Source: a bacterium (GTDB lineage: Bacteria; UBP15; UBA6099; DSWB01). From it: 22,900 nucleotides of DNA. Both the position numbers and the translations under genes were made by a program. The stretch spans positions 1 to 22,900 of the forward strand of contig JAGUYV010000446.1 in the NCBI GenBank assembly GCA_020061125.1, read 5' to 3'. Below are positions 7,191-14,501 of the stretch, one piece after another; position 1 is the first letter of the stretch; every line of letters starts with the position of its first letter. The notes under the pieces were generated by a model, which worked only from the letters and a program-made list of their open reading frames with translations, did not search any database and was not told the origin of the DNA.

Positions 7191-9788
7191 ATGAAATTCG
7201 CATCAAGAGCAGTATTATGGTTATTATCGTTTTTATTATTAATTAGCCCTATTGTAAAGGCCTCATCAAGCGGAATCTCCATGACTCCAGATCAAGCCAT
7301 TGAAAAGCTCAAGCAAGGCAATGATCGGTTCGTGGCTGAAAAGAACGCCCACCCGAATCTGACCATGGGGCGCAGAGAGAGTACAGCCCAAAACGGACAG
7401 CAGCCGTTCGCCACCATACTGGGCTGCTCGGACTCCCGGGCGCCCGTGGAGGCGATTTTCGATCAGGGAGTGGGAGATCTGTTCATCATCCGCGTTGCGG
7501 GAAATGTGAGCGACACGGACGAAATCGGGTCCATCGAATATGGAGCCGGACATCTGGGCACGCCAGTTATTGTCGTGCTGGGACACACGCAATGCGGGGC
7601 GGTGACTGCTGTTGTCACCGGAGCAGAGGTTCATGGAAGCATTCCCAGGCTGGTGGATAACATCGGGCCTGCCGCGGAAGCAGCGCGGCTAAAGCATCCG
7701 GAACTCAACGGCAACGATCTGGTGCCGGCTGCGGTTCAGGAAAATGTATGGCAGTCCATTGACGACCTTTTCAAGGCCAGTGAAGAGATTCGCGGCCTTG
7801 TGAGCGAGGGCAAAGTCAAGGTTGTGGGAGCAATCTATGAATTGCATTCCGGCAAAGTGCAGTGGATAGGGGAACACCCCGGGCAGAGCCGTCTGCTTGC
7901 CTATGAGGGCGGCGCCAGAAGCCATGGAGATGGCGCACACGGCGCCGGGCAGGACCACGCCTCGGGAACTTCCGGGCACGATTCAGCTTCAGCCGCCGGA
8001 TCCCATGATCAAGCCGAATCCCACGAACAGGAAGCAACCGGCGGCAAGGGCATGTCCCTGGGCAAAATCGCAGGAATCGTCGCACTCTTCTGCCTGGCCA
8101 TCGGTGTCGCGGGATTCCTCATTTATTACTCCACCCGGCACGCCAACATCAAGGTCCGCGTATACGCAAGCACGGGATTCCTTGTGATGACCATGGTTGT
8201 CTTGTCCGCATTTGTCTTCGTGCTCCTGACGCGCATGGGGAACGAGTTGGAAATCATCGCAACAGACGATTTGCCGATCCTCAACAGCCTTGCCGATTCC
8301 GAGGCCACAATGCTGGAAATGGCCATCAGCATGGAACGGTTCATCCGCAGCGGGGATGAAGCCGAATTCCTGGCGTTCACGAACAACGGCAAGATCGTGG
8401 AAGAGGAACTGGCGGGCGCCATAGCAACGGCACAAGATGCGGCGAAAAAGACCCAGGGCGCGGAGAAGGCGACCTATGAGGACATCATTTCCAGGATCGA
8501 AAAGCTCGAAACAGAATTCAAGGATTTCGAAAGCACAGGCGCCGCATTGGACGAGGCTTTGAAGCGGAACGACACGGCCGGAGCCGAGGTGATTGAAGAA
8601 AAAATTGGGGAAGAAGAGCGTCAGATGCGGGCCGAGTTTAAGGAAGTGCTCAACGAGTTGCAGCACGAGACCCAGGCGCAGACGGAAAAGAGCCACGACA
8701 TGGCCATCGAGATCGAGGCTTTGAGCATGTCCATCACGATTTTCGCAACCATTCTGGCCATGCTGTTCGCTTTCCTGACCATACGCGCCATCATCGCCGC
8801 TCTCAACGAAATCACCACCACGCTCGGCGACGCCATATCGCAGATCGCGTCCGCGTCCACGCAGGTTTCTTCTTCTGGCCAGGTTCTGGCCGAGGGCGCG
8901 AGCGAGCAGGCTTCCTCTCTGGAAGAAACCACTTCCTCGCTCGAAGAAATGGCGTCCATGATACGGCAGAATTCGGAGAACGCGCAGCAGGCCGACTCGC
9001 TGGCAAAACAGGCCAGGGATGAAGCCATGAGCGGCAATGCGGAGACCCGGAGCATGAACGAAGCCATGCGCAAAATCAGCGAGTCCTCCCAGGAGACGCA
9101 GAAGATCATCAAGACGATTGACGAAATTGCGTTTCAGACGAACCTGCTCGCTTTGAACGCCGCAGTGGAAGCGGCGCGCGCGGGAGAAGCGGGCAAGGGA
9201 TTCGCCGTTGTTGCCGAAGAGGTCCGCAATCTCGCGCAGCGCGCCGGAGAAGCGGCGCGCAGCACCACCGAACTCATCGAAGGCTCCGCGGCCAACACCG
9301 TTCAAGGCGCCGAGATCGCAAAAAACATGGCGCGGACTCTTGAAAACATTGTGGCCGGATCCAACAAAGTCACCGATCTGATTTCTGAAATCGCCGCCGC
9401 TTCCAGGGAGCAGTCCCAGGGCATTGATCAGATCAATATCGCCATGGGGCAGATGGACGCCGTCACACAATCCACGGCGTCCAGCGCCGAGGAATCCGCG
9501 TCCGCGGCCGAGGAGCTCAACAGCCAGGTGGAAGCCGTTCAGGACATGGTCATCAAGCTCATTGCATTGACCGGCGCGTCGGCCGCATCCGCCAACCGGT
9601 CTTTGACAGCGGAAAACAAGCATGCGGTTGTTCATTCTTCGGGATCATTGACGCGTGGCAACGGATCGGCGGCTCACGGCAACGGCAGCCGCGCCCATCA
9701 GAGCATGCGTTCAACGGCAAAACGGGATTTGTACATTCCCGTGCACACCGCCGATTTCAAGGAAGACGGCGATTTCAAGGAATTTTAG
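7191..9788 (+). CDS. Exported beta-carbonic anhydrase fused to methyl-accepting chemotaxis protein
   Basis: An 865-residue fusion, numbered from ATG 7191, which has GGGG at 7181-7184 (ATG 7173 has no ribosome site). Residues 1-24 form a signal sequence. Residues ~30-240 are a beta-carbonic anhydrase with the zinc ligands Cys79 (CSDSR, with the Asp81/Arg83 pair), His132 and Cys135 (GHTQCGA) all intact, so it should interconvert CO2 and bicarbonate. A Gly/Ser/His-rich linker (241-287) leads to membrane helices at ~292-314 and ~324-347, joined by a positively charged loop. A periplasmic helical bundle (348-510), a third helix (512-536) and a cytoplasmic chemoreceptor domain (545-795) follow, with the hairpin tip [20 protein letters not shown] around 645-664. 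No clear HAMP domain is seen. The C-terminus DFKEF fits a CheR/CheB-tethering pentapeptide. The predicted topology places the enzyme in the periplasm. It is monocistronic, ending at a hairpin terminator. Confidence 0.95.
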   Translation: MKFASRAVLWLLSFLLLISPIVKASSSGISMTPDQAIEKLKQGNDRFVAEKNAHPNLTMGRRESTAQNGQQPFATILGCSDSRAPVEAIFDQGVGDLFIIRVAGNVSDTDEIGSIEYGAGHLGTPVIVVLGHTQCGAVTAVVTGAEVHGSIPRLVDNIGPAAEAARLKHPELNGNDLVPAAVQENVWQSIDDLFKASEEIRGLVSEGKVKVVGAIYELHSGKVQWIGEHPGQSRLLAYEGGARSHGDGAHGAGQDHASGTSGHDSASAAGSHDQAESHEQEATGGKGMSLGKIAGIVALFCLAIGVAGFLIYYSTRHANIKVRVYASTGFLVMTMVVLSAFVFVLLTRMGNELEIIATDDLPILNSLADSEATMLEMAISMERFIRSGDEAEFLAFTNNGKIVEEELAGAIATAQDAAKKTQGAEKATYEDIISRIEKLETEFKDFESTGAALDEALKRNDTAGAEVIEEKIGEEERQMRAEFKEVLNELQHETQAQTEKSHDMAIEIEALSMSITIFATILAMLFAFLTIRAIIAALNEITTTLGDAISQIASASTQVSSSGQVLAEGASEQASSLEETTSSLEEMASMIRQNSENAQQADSLAKQARDEAMSGNAETRSMNEAMRKISESSQETQKIIKTIDEIAFQTNLLALNAAVEAARAGEAGKGFAVVAEEVRNLAQRAGEAARSTTELIEGSAANTVQGAEIAKNMARTLENIVAGSNKVTDLISEIAAASREQSQGIDQINIAMGQMDAVTQSTASSAEESASAAEELNSQVEAVQDMVIKLIALTGASAASANRSLTAENKHAVVHSSGSLTRGNGSAAHGNGSRAHQSMRSTAKRDLYIPVHTADFKEDGDFKEF

Positions 9789-9840
9789 CAGATGCCATAA
9801 AGCAATAGCGGCGCATCACCGCCAATTTTTAAGAATACAC

Positions 9841-9880
9841 CGGGGATCGGCGATCTCGGACCGCCGATCCCCGCTTTCAT
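9841..9880 (+). terminator. Intrinsic-type terminator after CA-MCP gene
   Basis: A perfect 12-bp stem (CGGGGATCGGCG at 9841-9852 pairing with CGCCGATCCCCG at 9862-9873) with a 9-base loop lies 53 bp after the stop. The following sequence (CTTTCATTT) is T-rich but not a clean T tract. Confidence 0.7.
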
Positions 9881-10067
9881 TTCTGGAATAGTTGCATATA
9901 TAAGACAATCCTGTTGAGACATTTTGCTGATTTCAACTTTATGCGGATAGATGCGAAGCGTTTGCTTTGTCCTGAAAATTTTTTCGGCAAAGGTTGCGCA
10001 GTTCGGCAGGCATTCCGAGCGGCGTGACTGGAACGCCCTGGACCCGCCATATATAATTAGAGGCGTC

Positions 10068-11207
10068 ATGAGGCACATACGGACCTTGATCTGGCTTCTC
10101 ATCACACTGGCGGGCGCGGGGCGAGCGCCGTGTTTCGCCCTGCCCGCGGAGACTCGCGCCATGATTCCCTACAGCGGACAACACGCCATCAAGCAGCACA
10201 ATTTTGAAAAAGGGTTCCGCGGCGGAACGGTTAAAAACCTCACTTACACCGAGGATGGGTTGATGCCGCTCGCCGGGTCTCCGGTCGCGGGGCTTGCGGG
10301 CGAGTTCCTTTCGGACGAGATCTTCCTGCTCTTCGAGGCGCGGCAGCTCGTGCTCACCTGGAACGCAACCACGCCGCCGGGCGTGTGGCTGCACATTCAG
10401 TTCCGCGTGCGCGGTCAGGGCGAAGACTGGTCTTCGTGGTACGACATGTCCGAGTGGCGCAGGCCGGACCAGGGCGCGCGCAACACCAAGGACGAAGACT
10501 ACGGAAAGCTCAAGGTGGACATCCTGGACGCGGATCGCGATTTTGCTTATGCGCAATACCGCGTGAGGTTTTACACCCACGCGCCGGGCGCCGCGGCCGT
10601 TCTGCGCATGGTGACCCTTTGCTACTCGCGCGAGATGGAAGACGAAGAGCGGCGCATCCCCGTGACCGCGCCCGCGGCGGGCAAGGGCGTGCTCCTGCCG
10701 GTGCCGTGGATCTCGCAGTTGCGCATCGAGGACATCGAGGACGAGGCCATGATCGAGGCCGGCGTGTGCGCCCCCACTTCCATGACCATGGTCATGCAAT
10801 ATCACGGCAGTCCCGTGCGCGTGCGCCAGGTGGCGGCCCACGCGTTCGATCCCGTGTCAAAGCTGTACGGCAACTGGGCCTACCTCGCGGCCACAGCAGG
10901 AGACCACGGCCTGCGCGCCTGGGTGCAGCGGTTCAACAACTGGGACGATGTGCGCCATCTCGTGGAACAGGGAACGCCGGTCATCATCAGCATCGCCTAT
11001 CCCAAGGGCACTTTCAGGGACGATCCCGACAAAACATCCGACGGCCATCTGCTCGTGGTGCGCGGATTCACTGCGGGCGGCAATGTGATTGTGAACGATC
11101 CCGGCACCGCATTCCCGGAAAAAGGCAAGGCCGTGGAATACCGCTGGGAGGAAATGGGCGTTGCGTTCTTCGGCCATGGCGGCGTGGGCATTGTGGTTGA
11201 AAAATGA
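10068..11207 (+). CDS. Exported C39-like (papain-fold) cysteine peptidase
   Basis: A 379-residue protein with a signal peptide (residues 1 to about 24, hydrophobic TLIWLLITLAGAG) and so probably periplasmic or secreted. The N-terminal half (~30-200) is beta-rich with several tryptophans (e.g. EDWSSWYDMSEW) and looks like a binding module of unknown ligand. The C-terminal half is a peptidase C39-like domain: VPWISQ at 212-217, nucleophile Cys234 in AGVCAPTSMTM, His327 in DGHLLVVRG and VNDPG at 342-346 supplying the third catalytic residue. In this family such domains cut peptides or peptide-glycan links; the substrate here is unknown. ATG 10068 was chosen because it begins the signal peptide; the frame stays open further upstream (to 9951) without a signal-like N-terminus. 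There is no transporter gene nearby, so a bacteriocin-export role is unlikely. Confidence 0.85.
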   Translation: MRHIRTLIWLLITLAGAGRAPCFALPAETRAMIPYSGQHAIKQHNFEKGFRGGTVKNLTYTEDGLMPLAGSPVAGLAGEFLSDEIFLLFEARQLVLTWNATTPPGVWLHIQFRVRGQGEDWSSWYDMSEWRRPDQGARNTKDEDYGKLKVDILDADRDFAYAQYRVRFYTHAPGAAAVLRMVTLCYSREMEDEERRIPVTAPAAGKGVLLPVPWISQLRIEDIEDEAMIEAGVCAPTSMTMVMQYHGSPVRVRQVAAHAFDPVSKLYGNWAYLAATAGDHGLRAWVQRFNNWDDVRHLVEQGTPVIISIAYPKGTFRDDPDKTSDGHLLVVRGFTAGGNVIVNDPGTAFPEKGKAVEYRWEEMGVAFFGHGGVGIVVEK

Positions 11208-11663
11208 TTCCTTATTCACGCTTTTCGCGCAGCTTTTGATTTATCAGCATTCTCGCGCATCCCATTTTTCGCATTTCAAGCCTTTATGACAAATTGACAC
11301 ACATTTTCAATTTTGTGTCAAAAAATACACGGTTTTGTGTTTGGCTTGACACATAATTTATATTTGATCAGATCATAATATTTGGGGTTTGAACATGGTG
11401 CGGGAGTGTAACCCGGAGCGGACATTGCGCCGGATCTTGTCGTGACGCCGCGAAACAGCCACAATATGTTGTGTGCAGTGATCATGGGCCGGAAACCGCG
11501 AAGGAGTGTCCCCGATCACGAGACACGGGATTTGCATGATTTTTATTATATCCGCGTTAATTCTATAATTTTTCAATTTTTAGTTCAAAAATTTTGATCT
11601 GGTATGGAAGTTGATATAGATCATCAGCGTTTGGTTATGTATTGTTCGCGTTGAGGAGACGAC
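11208..11663. other. Intergenic region with TTGACACA repeats and a GC-rich patch
   Basis: 456 bp with no convincing gene. The AT-rich left part (11280-11380) carries three copies of TTGACACA or its complement. A GC-rich patch (about 11395-11535) can form short hairpins, for example GTGATC at 11478-11483 with GATCAC at 11514-11519, and CACAA/TTGTG around 11460-11473. The right end is AT-rich again up to the murC ribosome site. A small RNA or structured leader is possible but unproven. Confidence 0.5.
11294..11353. repeat. Three TTGACACA/TGTGTCAA half-sites, possible operator
   Basis: TTGACACA at 11294-11301 faces its complement TGTGTCAA at 11314-11321 across 12 bases, forming a dyad, and a third copy lies at 11346-11353. 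A weaker TGTGTTTGG lies between them. This arrangement resembles a multi-site operator for a dimeric regulator; although TTGACA is also a -35 hexamer, no -10 sits at the right spacing. Confidence 0.45.
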
Positions 11664-13034
11664 ATGGAGTTCCGGAAAATTCATTTTGTGGGCATAGGCG
11701 GAATCGGGATGAGCGGCATCGCCCGCATCCTGATTGAAAAAGGGTACCAGGTCTCGGGATCGGACATCGCCGACACGGCCATGGTCAAGGAACTGCGGTC
11801 CCTTGGAGCGAAAATCAAGGTCGGGCACGCGGCCGCCAATCTGAACGGCTCGGAAGTCGCAGTGGTGTCGTCGGCCATTTCCATCAGCAACCCGGAAGTC
11901 AAATGCGCGATCCGCCGCGGAGTTCCCATCCTGCACCGCTCGGAAATGCTCGCGCACCTCATGAACGAGAAAAAAGGCATCGCCATCGCCGGAACCCACG
12001 GCAAAACCACCACAACCTCCATGGTCTCCCTGCTTCTGGAGCGCGCGGATCTGGATCCCACGCTGGTGATCGGCGGCGTGGTGGACCAGTTCAAAAGCAA
12101 CGCCAAAACCGGTCGCGGCGAGTATCTGGTGGCCGAGGCCGACGAAAGCGACGGCTCCCTGGTGCGGCTCAACCCGTACATCTCCGTGGTCACCAACATT
12201 GAAGCCGACCACATGGACTACTACACCGATGTCAACGACATCCGCAAAACCTTCGCCAAGTTCCTGCAGAAAACCCACCCGGACGGCCTGGCCGTGCTGT
12301 GCACGGACGACCACAATGTCAAGCAGGTGTCCGAGCAGTACCACGGCCGCAAGCGCACTTACGGGTTGGTCAACGGCGCGGAACTCAAGGCGTTCGATGT
12401 GAAATTTTCAGAGCTTGGCTCCGACTTCCTGGTGGTGAACCGGGGTCTGGAGCTTGGCCGGTTCCAGTTGCGCGTTCCGGGCATGCACAATGTATACAAC
12501 GCCCTGGCCGCTATCGCCATCGGCCTGGAACTGAACATAGACAGCGCCACAATACAGGCCGCGTTCAATGAATTCAAGGGCGCCAAGCGCCGGTTCCAGA
12601 TCATCAGCAGTTCCGAGTCCATGACCGTGGTGGACGATTATGCGCACCACCCGACCGAGATCATGGCCACCTTGAGTGCGGCGCGCAAGGTGCGCGGCAA
12701 CGGACGCATCATCTCCGTGTTCCAGCCGCACCGCTACACCCGCACCAAGTATTTCTATGACCTGTACGGCCGCAGCTTCTTCAATTCCGACCATGTGATT
12801 GTGACCGATGTGTATGCGGCCGGCGAGAAGCCGCTGCCGCGCGTGAACGGTGAACTCATCGCCGAGTCCCTGCGCAAATACGGGCATCCCGAAGTCAAGT
12901 ACATCCCGGACATCAGCGATGTGCCCGCGTACATCGGCCACATCGCCCGGGAAAACGATTTCGTGATCACCCTGGGCGCCGGAGATGTCTGGAAGGTGGC
13001 GCAGGCCGTGTCCAGCCGCGTCATGTCCGCCTGA
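11664..13034 (+). CDS. murC: UDP-N-acetylmuramate--L-alanine ligase
   Basis: A 456-residue Mur ligase that joins L-alanine to UDP-MurNAc in cytoplasmic peptidoglycan synthesis. The MurC-type N-terminal Rossmann motif is FVGIGGIGMSGIA at 8-20, the ATP P-loop is AGTHGKTTTT at 109-118, followed by AEADESDGS at 157-165 and NIEADHMDYY at 178-187. The C-terminal domain has DDYAHHPTEI and FQPHRYTR, both typical of MurC. Length is normal. GAGGAG at 11653-11658 sets the start. It stands alone, with no murB, murG, ftsQ or other division-cluster genes beside it, which is unusual; it may be a displaced single copy or a second copy. The related Mpl ligase is possible, but the motifs look like MurC. A strong terminator follows within 65 bp. 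Confidence 0.92.
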   Translation: MEFRKIHFVGIGGIGMSGIARILIEKGYQVSGSDIADTAMVKELRSLGAKIKVGHAAANLNGSEVAVVSSAISISNPEVKCAIRRGVPILHRSEMLAHLMNEKKGIAIAGTHGKTTTTSMVSLLLERADLDPTLVIGGVVDQFKSNAKTGRGEYLVAEADESDGSLVRLNPYISVVTNIEADHMDYYTDVNDIRKTFAKFLQKTHPDGLAVLCTDDHNVKQVSEQYHGRKRTYGLVNGAELKAFDVKFSELGSDFLVVNRGLELGRFQLRVPGMHNVYNALAAIAIGLELNIDSATIQAAFNEFKGAKRRFQIISSSESMTVVDDYAHHPTEIMATLSAARKVRGNGRIISVFQPHRYTRTKYFYDLYGRSFFNSDHVIVTDVYAAGEKPLPRVNGELIAESLRKYGHPEVKYIPDISDVPAYIGHIARENDFVITLGAGDVWKVAQAVSSRVMSA

Positions 13035-13095
13035 TGCTTTAGATCCGGAAACTGCTGTTCGTTTTCGGTTCCTCCATTTTTTATCCCCCGTGAAT

Positions 13096-13122
13096 CCTCG
13101 CTATTTATAGCGAGGTTTTTTT
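13096..13122 (+). terminator. Strong rho-independent terminator after murC
   Basis: CCTCGCTAT (13096-13104) pairs with ATAGCGAGG (13107-13115) and is followed at once by seven T residues (13116-13122), a textbook intrinsic terminator 61 bp after the murC stop. Confidence 0.92.
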
Positions 13123-13127
13123 ATTCC

Positions 13128-13163
13128 GGATTCGTCAATAGAAGCGAAAGATTTGACGAATCC
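13128..13163. repeat. Inverted repeat, 11-bp arms
   Basis: GGATTCGTCAA at 13128-13138 is exactly complementary to TTGACGAATCC at 13153-13163, with a 14-base spacer. It directly abuts the next, larger inverted repeat. Confidence 0.7.
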
Positions 13164-13164
13164 T

Positions 13165-13284
13165 GCAATCGCAAGAAGGCACGATTCGCTGCGTTATCGG
13201 CGCATTTTTTTGTTCATGAACCGCAGTTCTATTCGCTGCAAAAATGCGCCTGCTGCCTTGCGCCTCATGCCTTCTTGCGATTGC
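13165..13284. repeat. 120-bp nested inverted repeat
   Basis: The outer arms are a perfect 17-bp match: GCAATCGCAAGAAGGCA at 13165-13181 with its complement at 13268-13284. Inside lies a second perfect 11-bp pair: GGCGCATTTTT at 13199-13209 with AAAAATGCGCC at 13240-13250. The intervening arms are partly complementary, so the whole element could fold into one long imperfect hairpin of about 120 nt. It has no coding capacity. It resembles a small palindromic mobile repeat or a structured RNA; which is unknown. Confidence 0.6.
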
Positions 13285-13286
13285 CG

Positions 13287-13311
13287 CCCAAATTCCAACG
13301 GCGAATTTGGG
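13287..13311. repeat. 25-bp palindrome, copy 1 (arms CCCAAATTC/GAATTTGGG)
   Basis: CCCAAATTC (13287-13295), loop CAACGGC, GAATTTGGG (13303-13311). The same 25 bp recurs in exact reverse-complement orientation at 17140-17164. Confidence 0.75.
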
Positions 13312-13465
13312 GTTGTTGCGCGCGGGTGCGGATTTCCGCCCGCGTGTCTATAGACAACATTTCCCGGTCCTGTGTATAATGAACAGTCAGCCGCGCAGGC
13401 GGTTGTTTACTGATGCCCGCGACGCTTCCGCGCAGCAGGATGATACCGGTTCTGGAGGCAACACC

Positions 13466-14437
13466 ATGGCGCGTTTTCGGATCACAATCCTTGCAGTATT
13501 GCTGGTCGTTTTAAGCGGGAGCGCGGCGCGCGCCGTGGGCCAGGTGCCCCAGGTGAATTTGATACTGGACGACGGCGTGGTGCTGATTTACAAAGGCGCG
13601 GACCATGGGTTCAAGCCCGGCGATTTTCTGGATGTGGTGCGCGGCGGCCAGGTCGTGGGACGGCTGCAGGTGCTTGAGGTGTTCCCCACTTTCACGCGCG
13701 CAAAAATAGTGGGACAGGAAAAGACCATAGAGGTGTTTGATATCGTGGCCCCGGCTGCACCCGGCAGCGTGCTCGAAAAAAAGGAAAAACCCGCAGAAGA
13801 GAAAAAGGAAAAGAAAGAAGAAAAAAAGGAAGAGAAACCCAAGAAGGAACCCAAAGAAAAGAAGGAAGAAAAGAAGGAAGAGCCTAAGGCCGAGAAAAAA
13901 GAAGAGCCGAAAAAGCAGGAGCCGCAAACCGTGGCCGTGGCCGCGCACGACAAGTTCTACACCATCTCCATGGGCTACTTTTTTCTGAATCAGGATTTTG
14001 ACACCGATGTCGTGGACCAGCCCGGAACGCTGGGCTATGGCGTGGATTACTGGATGCGCCAGGGAGACAGCGGCGCGTACCTGGTGGCGGGTTATTTCGC
14101 ATCCAACCCCGAGATTAAGATCGCCACCACGGGAGCGCCCGCCACGATCAAAAACAAGTTCTGGAGTTTTTCCTTGAGCTATGTGATGGACAGCGGCGCG
14201 CCAGCGGGCAAAGGCAAGAGCGCCATGTATTACGGCGTGGGAGCGGCGTATCGCAGCCTGGAACTGGATTCCGAAGGACTCAACGCACCCCTGTTGACGA
14301 GCACGGAACGGGAGGTTAAGGGCACCGATTACCACTTGCTGCTGGGATACCGGTTCGGCAACGACGCGGAACTCAAGGGCCTGTACAGCTTCGATGAAAA
14401 ATATTACTCCATGTCTCTGGCCTTCAGCCTGAATTGA
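13466..14437 (+). CDS. Exported protein with Lys/Glu-rich tether and probable beta-barrel domain
   Basis: A 323-residue protein of unknown function. Residues 1-23 are a clear signal peptide ending in ARA. Residues ~28-98 form a small beta-rich domain (LILDDGVVLIYKG, HGFKPGDFLDVVR) like the SH3-type folds seen in FlgT-like envelope proteins. Residues 104-152 are almost only Lys, Glu and Pro in repeated KKEE/KKEEP blocks, expected to form a stiff charged helix or extended tether. Residues ~162-323 alternate hydrophobic and polar positions with many aromatics and glycines (YTISMGYFF, GYGVDYWM, AMYYGVGAAY, HLLLGYRF, MSLAFSLN), resembling an outer-membrane beta barrel that could anchor the protein while the tether spans the periplasm. 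GGAGG at 13454-13458 sets the start. The barrel assignment is inference from pattern. Confidence 0.7.
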   Translation: MARFRITILAVLLVVLSGSAARAVGQVPQVNLILDDGVVLIYKGADHGFKPGDFLDVVRGGQVVGRLQVLEVFPTFTRAKIVGQEKTIEVFDIVAPAAPGSVLEKKEKPAEEKKEKKEEKKEEKPKKEPKEKKEEKKEEPKAEKKEEPKKQEPQTVAVAAHDKFYTISMGYFFLNQDFDTDVVDQPGTLGYGVDYWMRQGDSGAYLVAGYFASNPEIKIATTGAPATIKNKFWSFSLSYVMDSGAPAGKGKSAMYYGVGAAYRSLELDSEGLNAPLLTSTEREVKGTDYHLLLGYRFGNDAELKGLYSFDEKYYSMSLAFSLN

Positions 14438-14501
14438 TTCTTGCGGGAACACGCCCCATAAGCATTGCTCCACCGCCCCCGGCGGGAAAGGTTTTGCGCA
14501 C

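Larger units (their letters stand above)
13035..13465. other. Palindrome-rich intergenic region
   Basis: 431 bp without a credible gene. After the murC terminator come three adjacent inverted-repeat units (13128-13163, 13165-13284, 13287-13311), then about 150 bp of unremarkable sequence leading to the ribosome site GGAGG at 13454-13458 of the next gene. Confidence 0.6.

Noticed and set aside
7989-9635. Long minus-strand open frame (548 codons) inside the CA-MCP gene
   Set aside because: It is an antisense shadow of a repetitive coiled-coil coding region; the low-complexity translation has no domain.
11294-11380. TTGACA hexamers as sigma-70 -35 boxes before murC
   Set aside because: No acceptable -10 box lies 16-18 bases downstream of any of them; the repeated inverted arrangement fits an operator better.
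11373-11576. 67-codon minus-strand frame in the murC upstream spacer
   Set aside because: There is no ribosome site, no recognisable domain, and the base use differs from real genes here; it could be a remnant but cannot be supported.
13737-13988. Lys/Arg-rich frame overlapping the Lys/Glu tether
   Set aside because: It is an out-of-frame reading of AAG/GAA repeats within a gene with a clear start, ribosome site and signal peptide.
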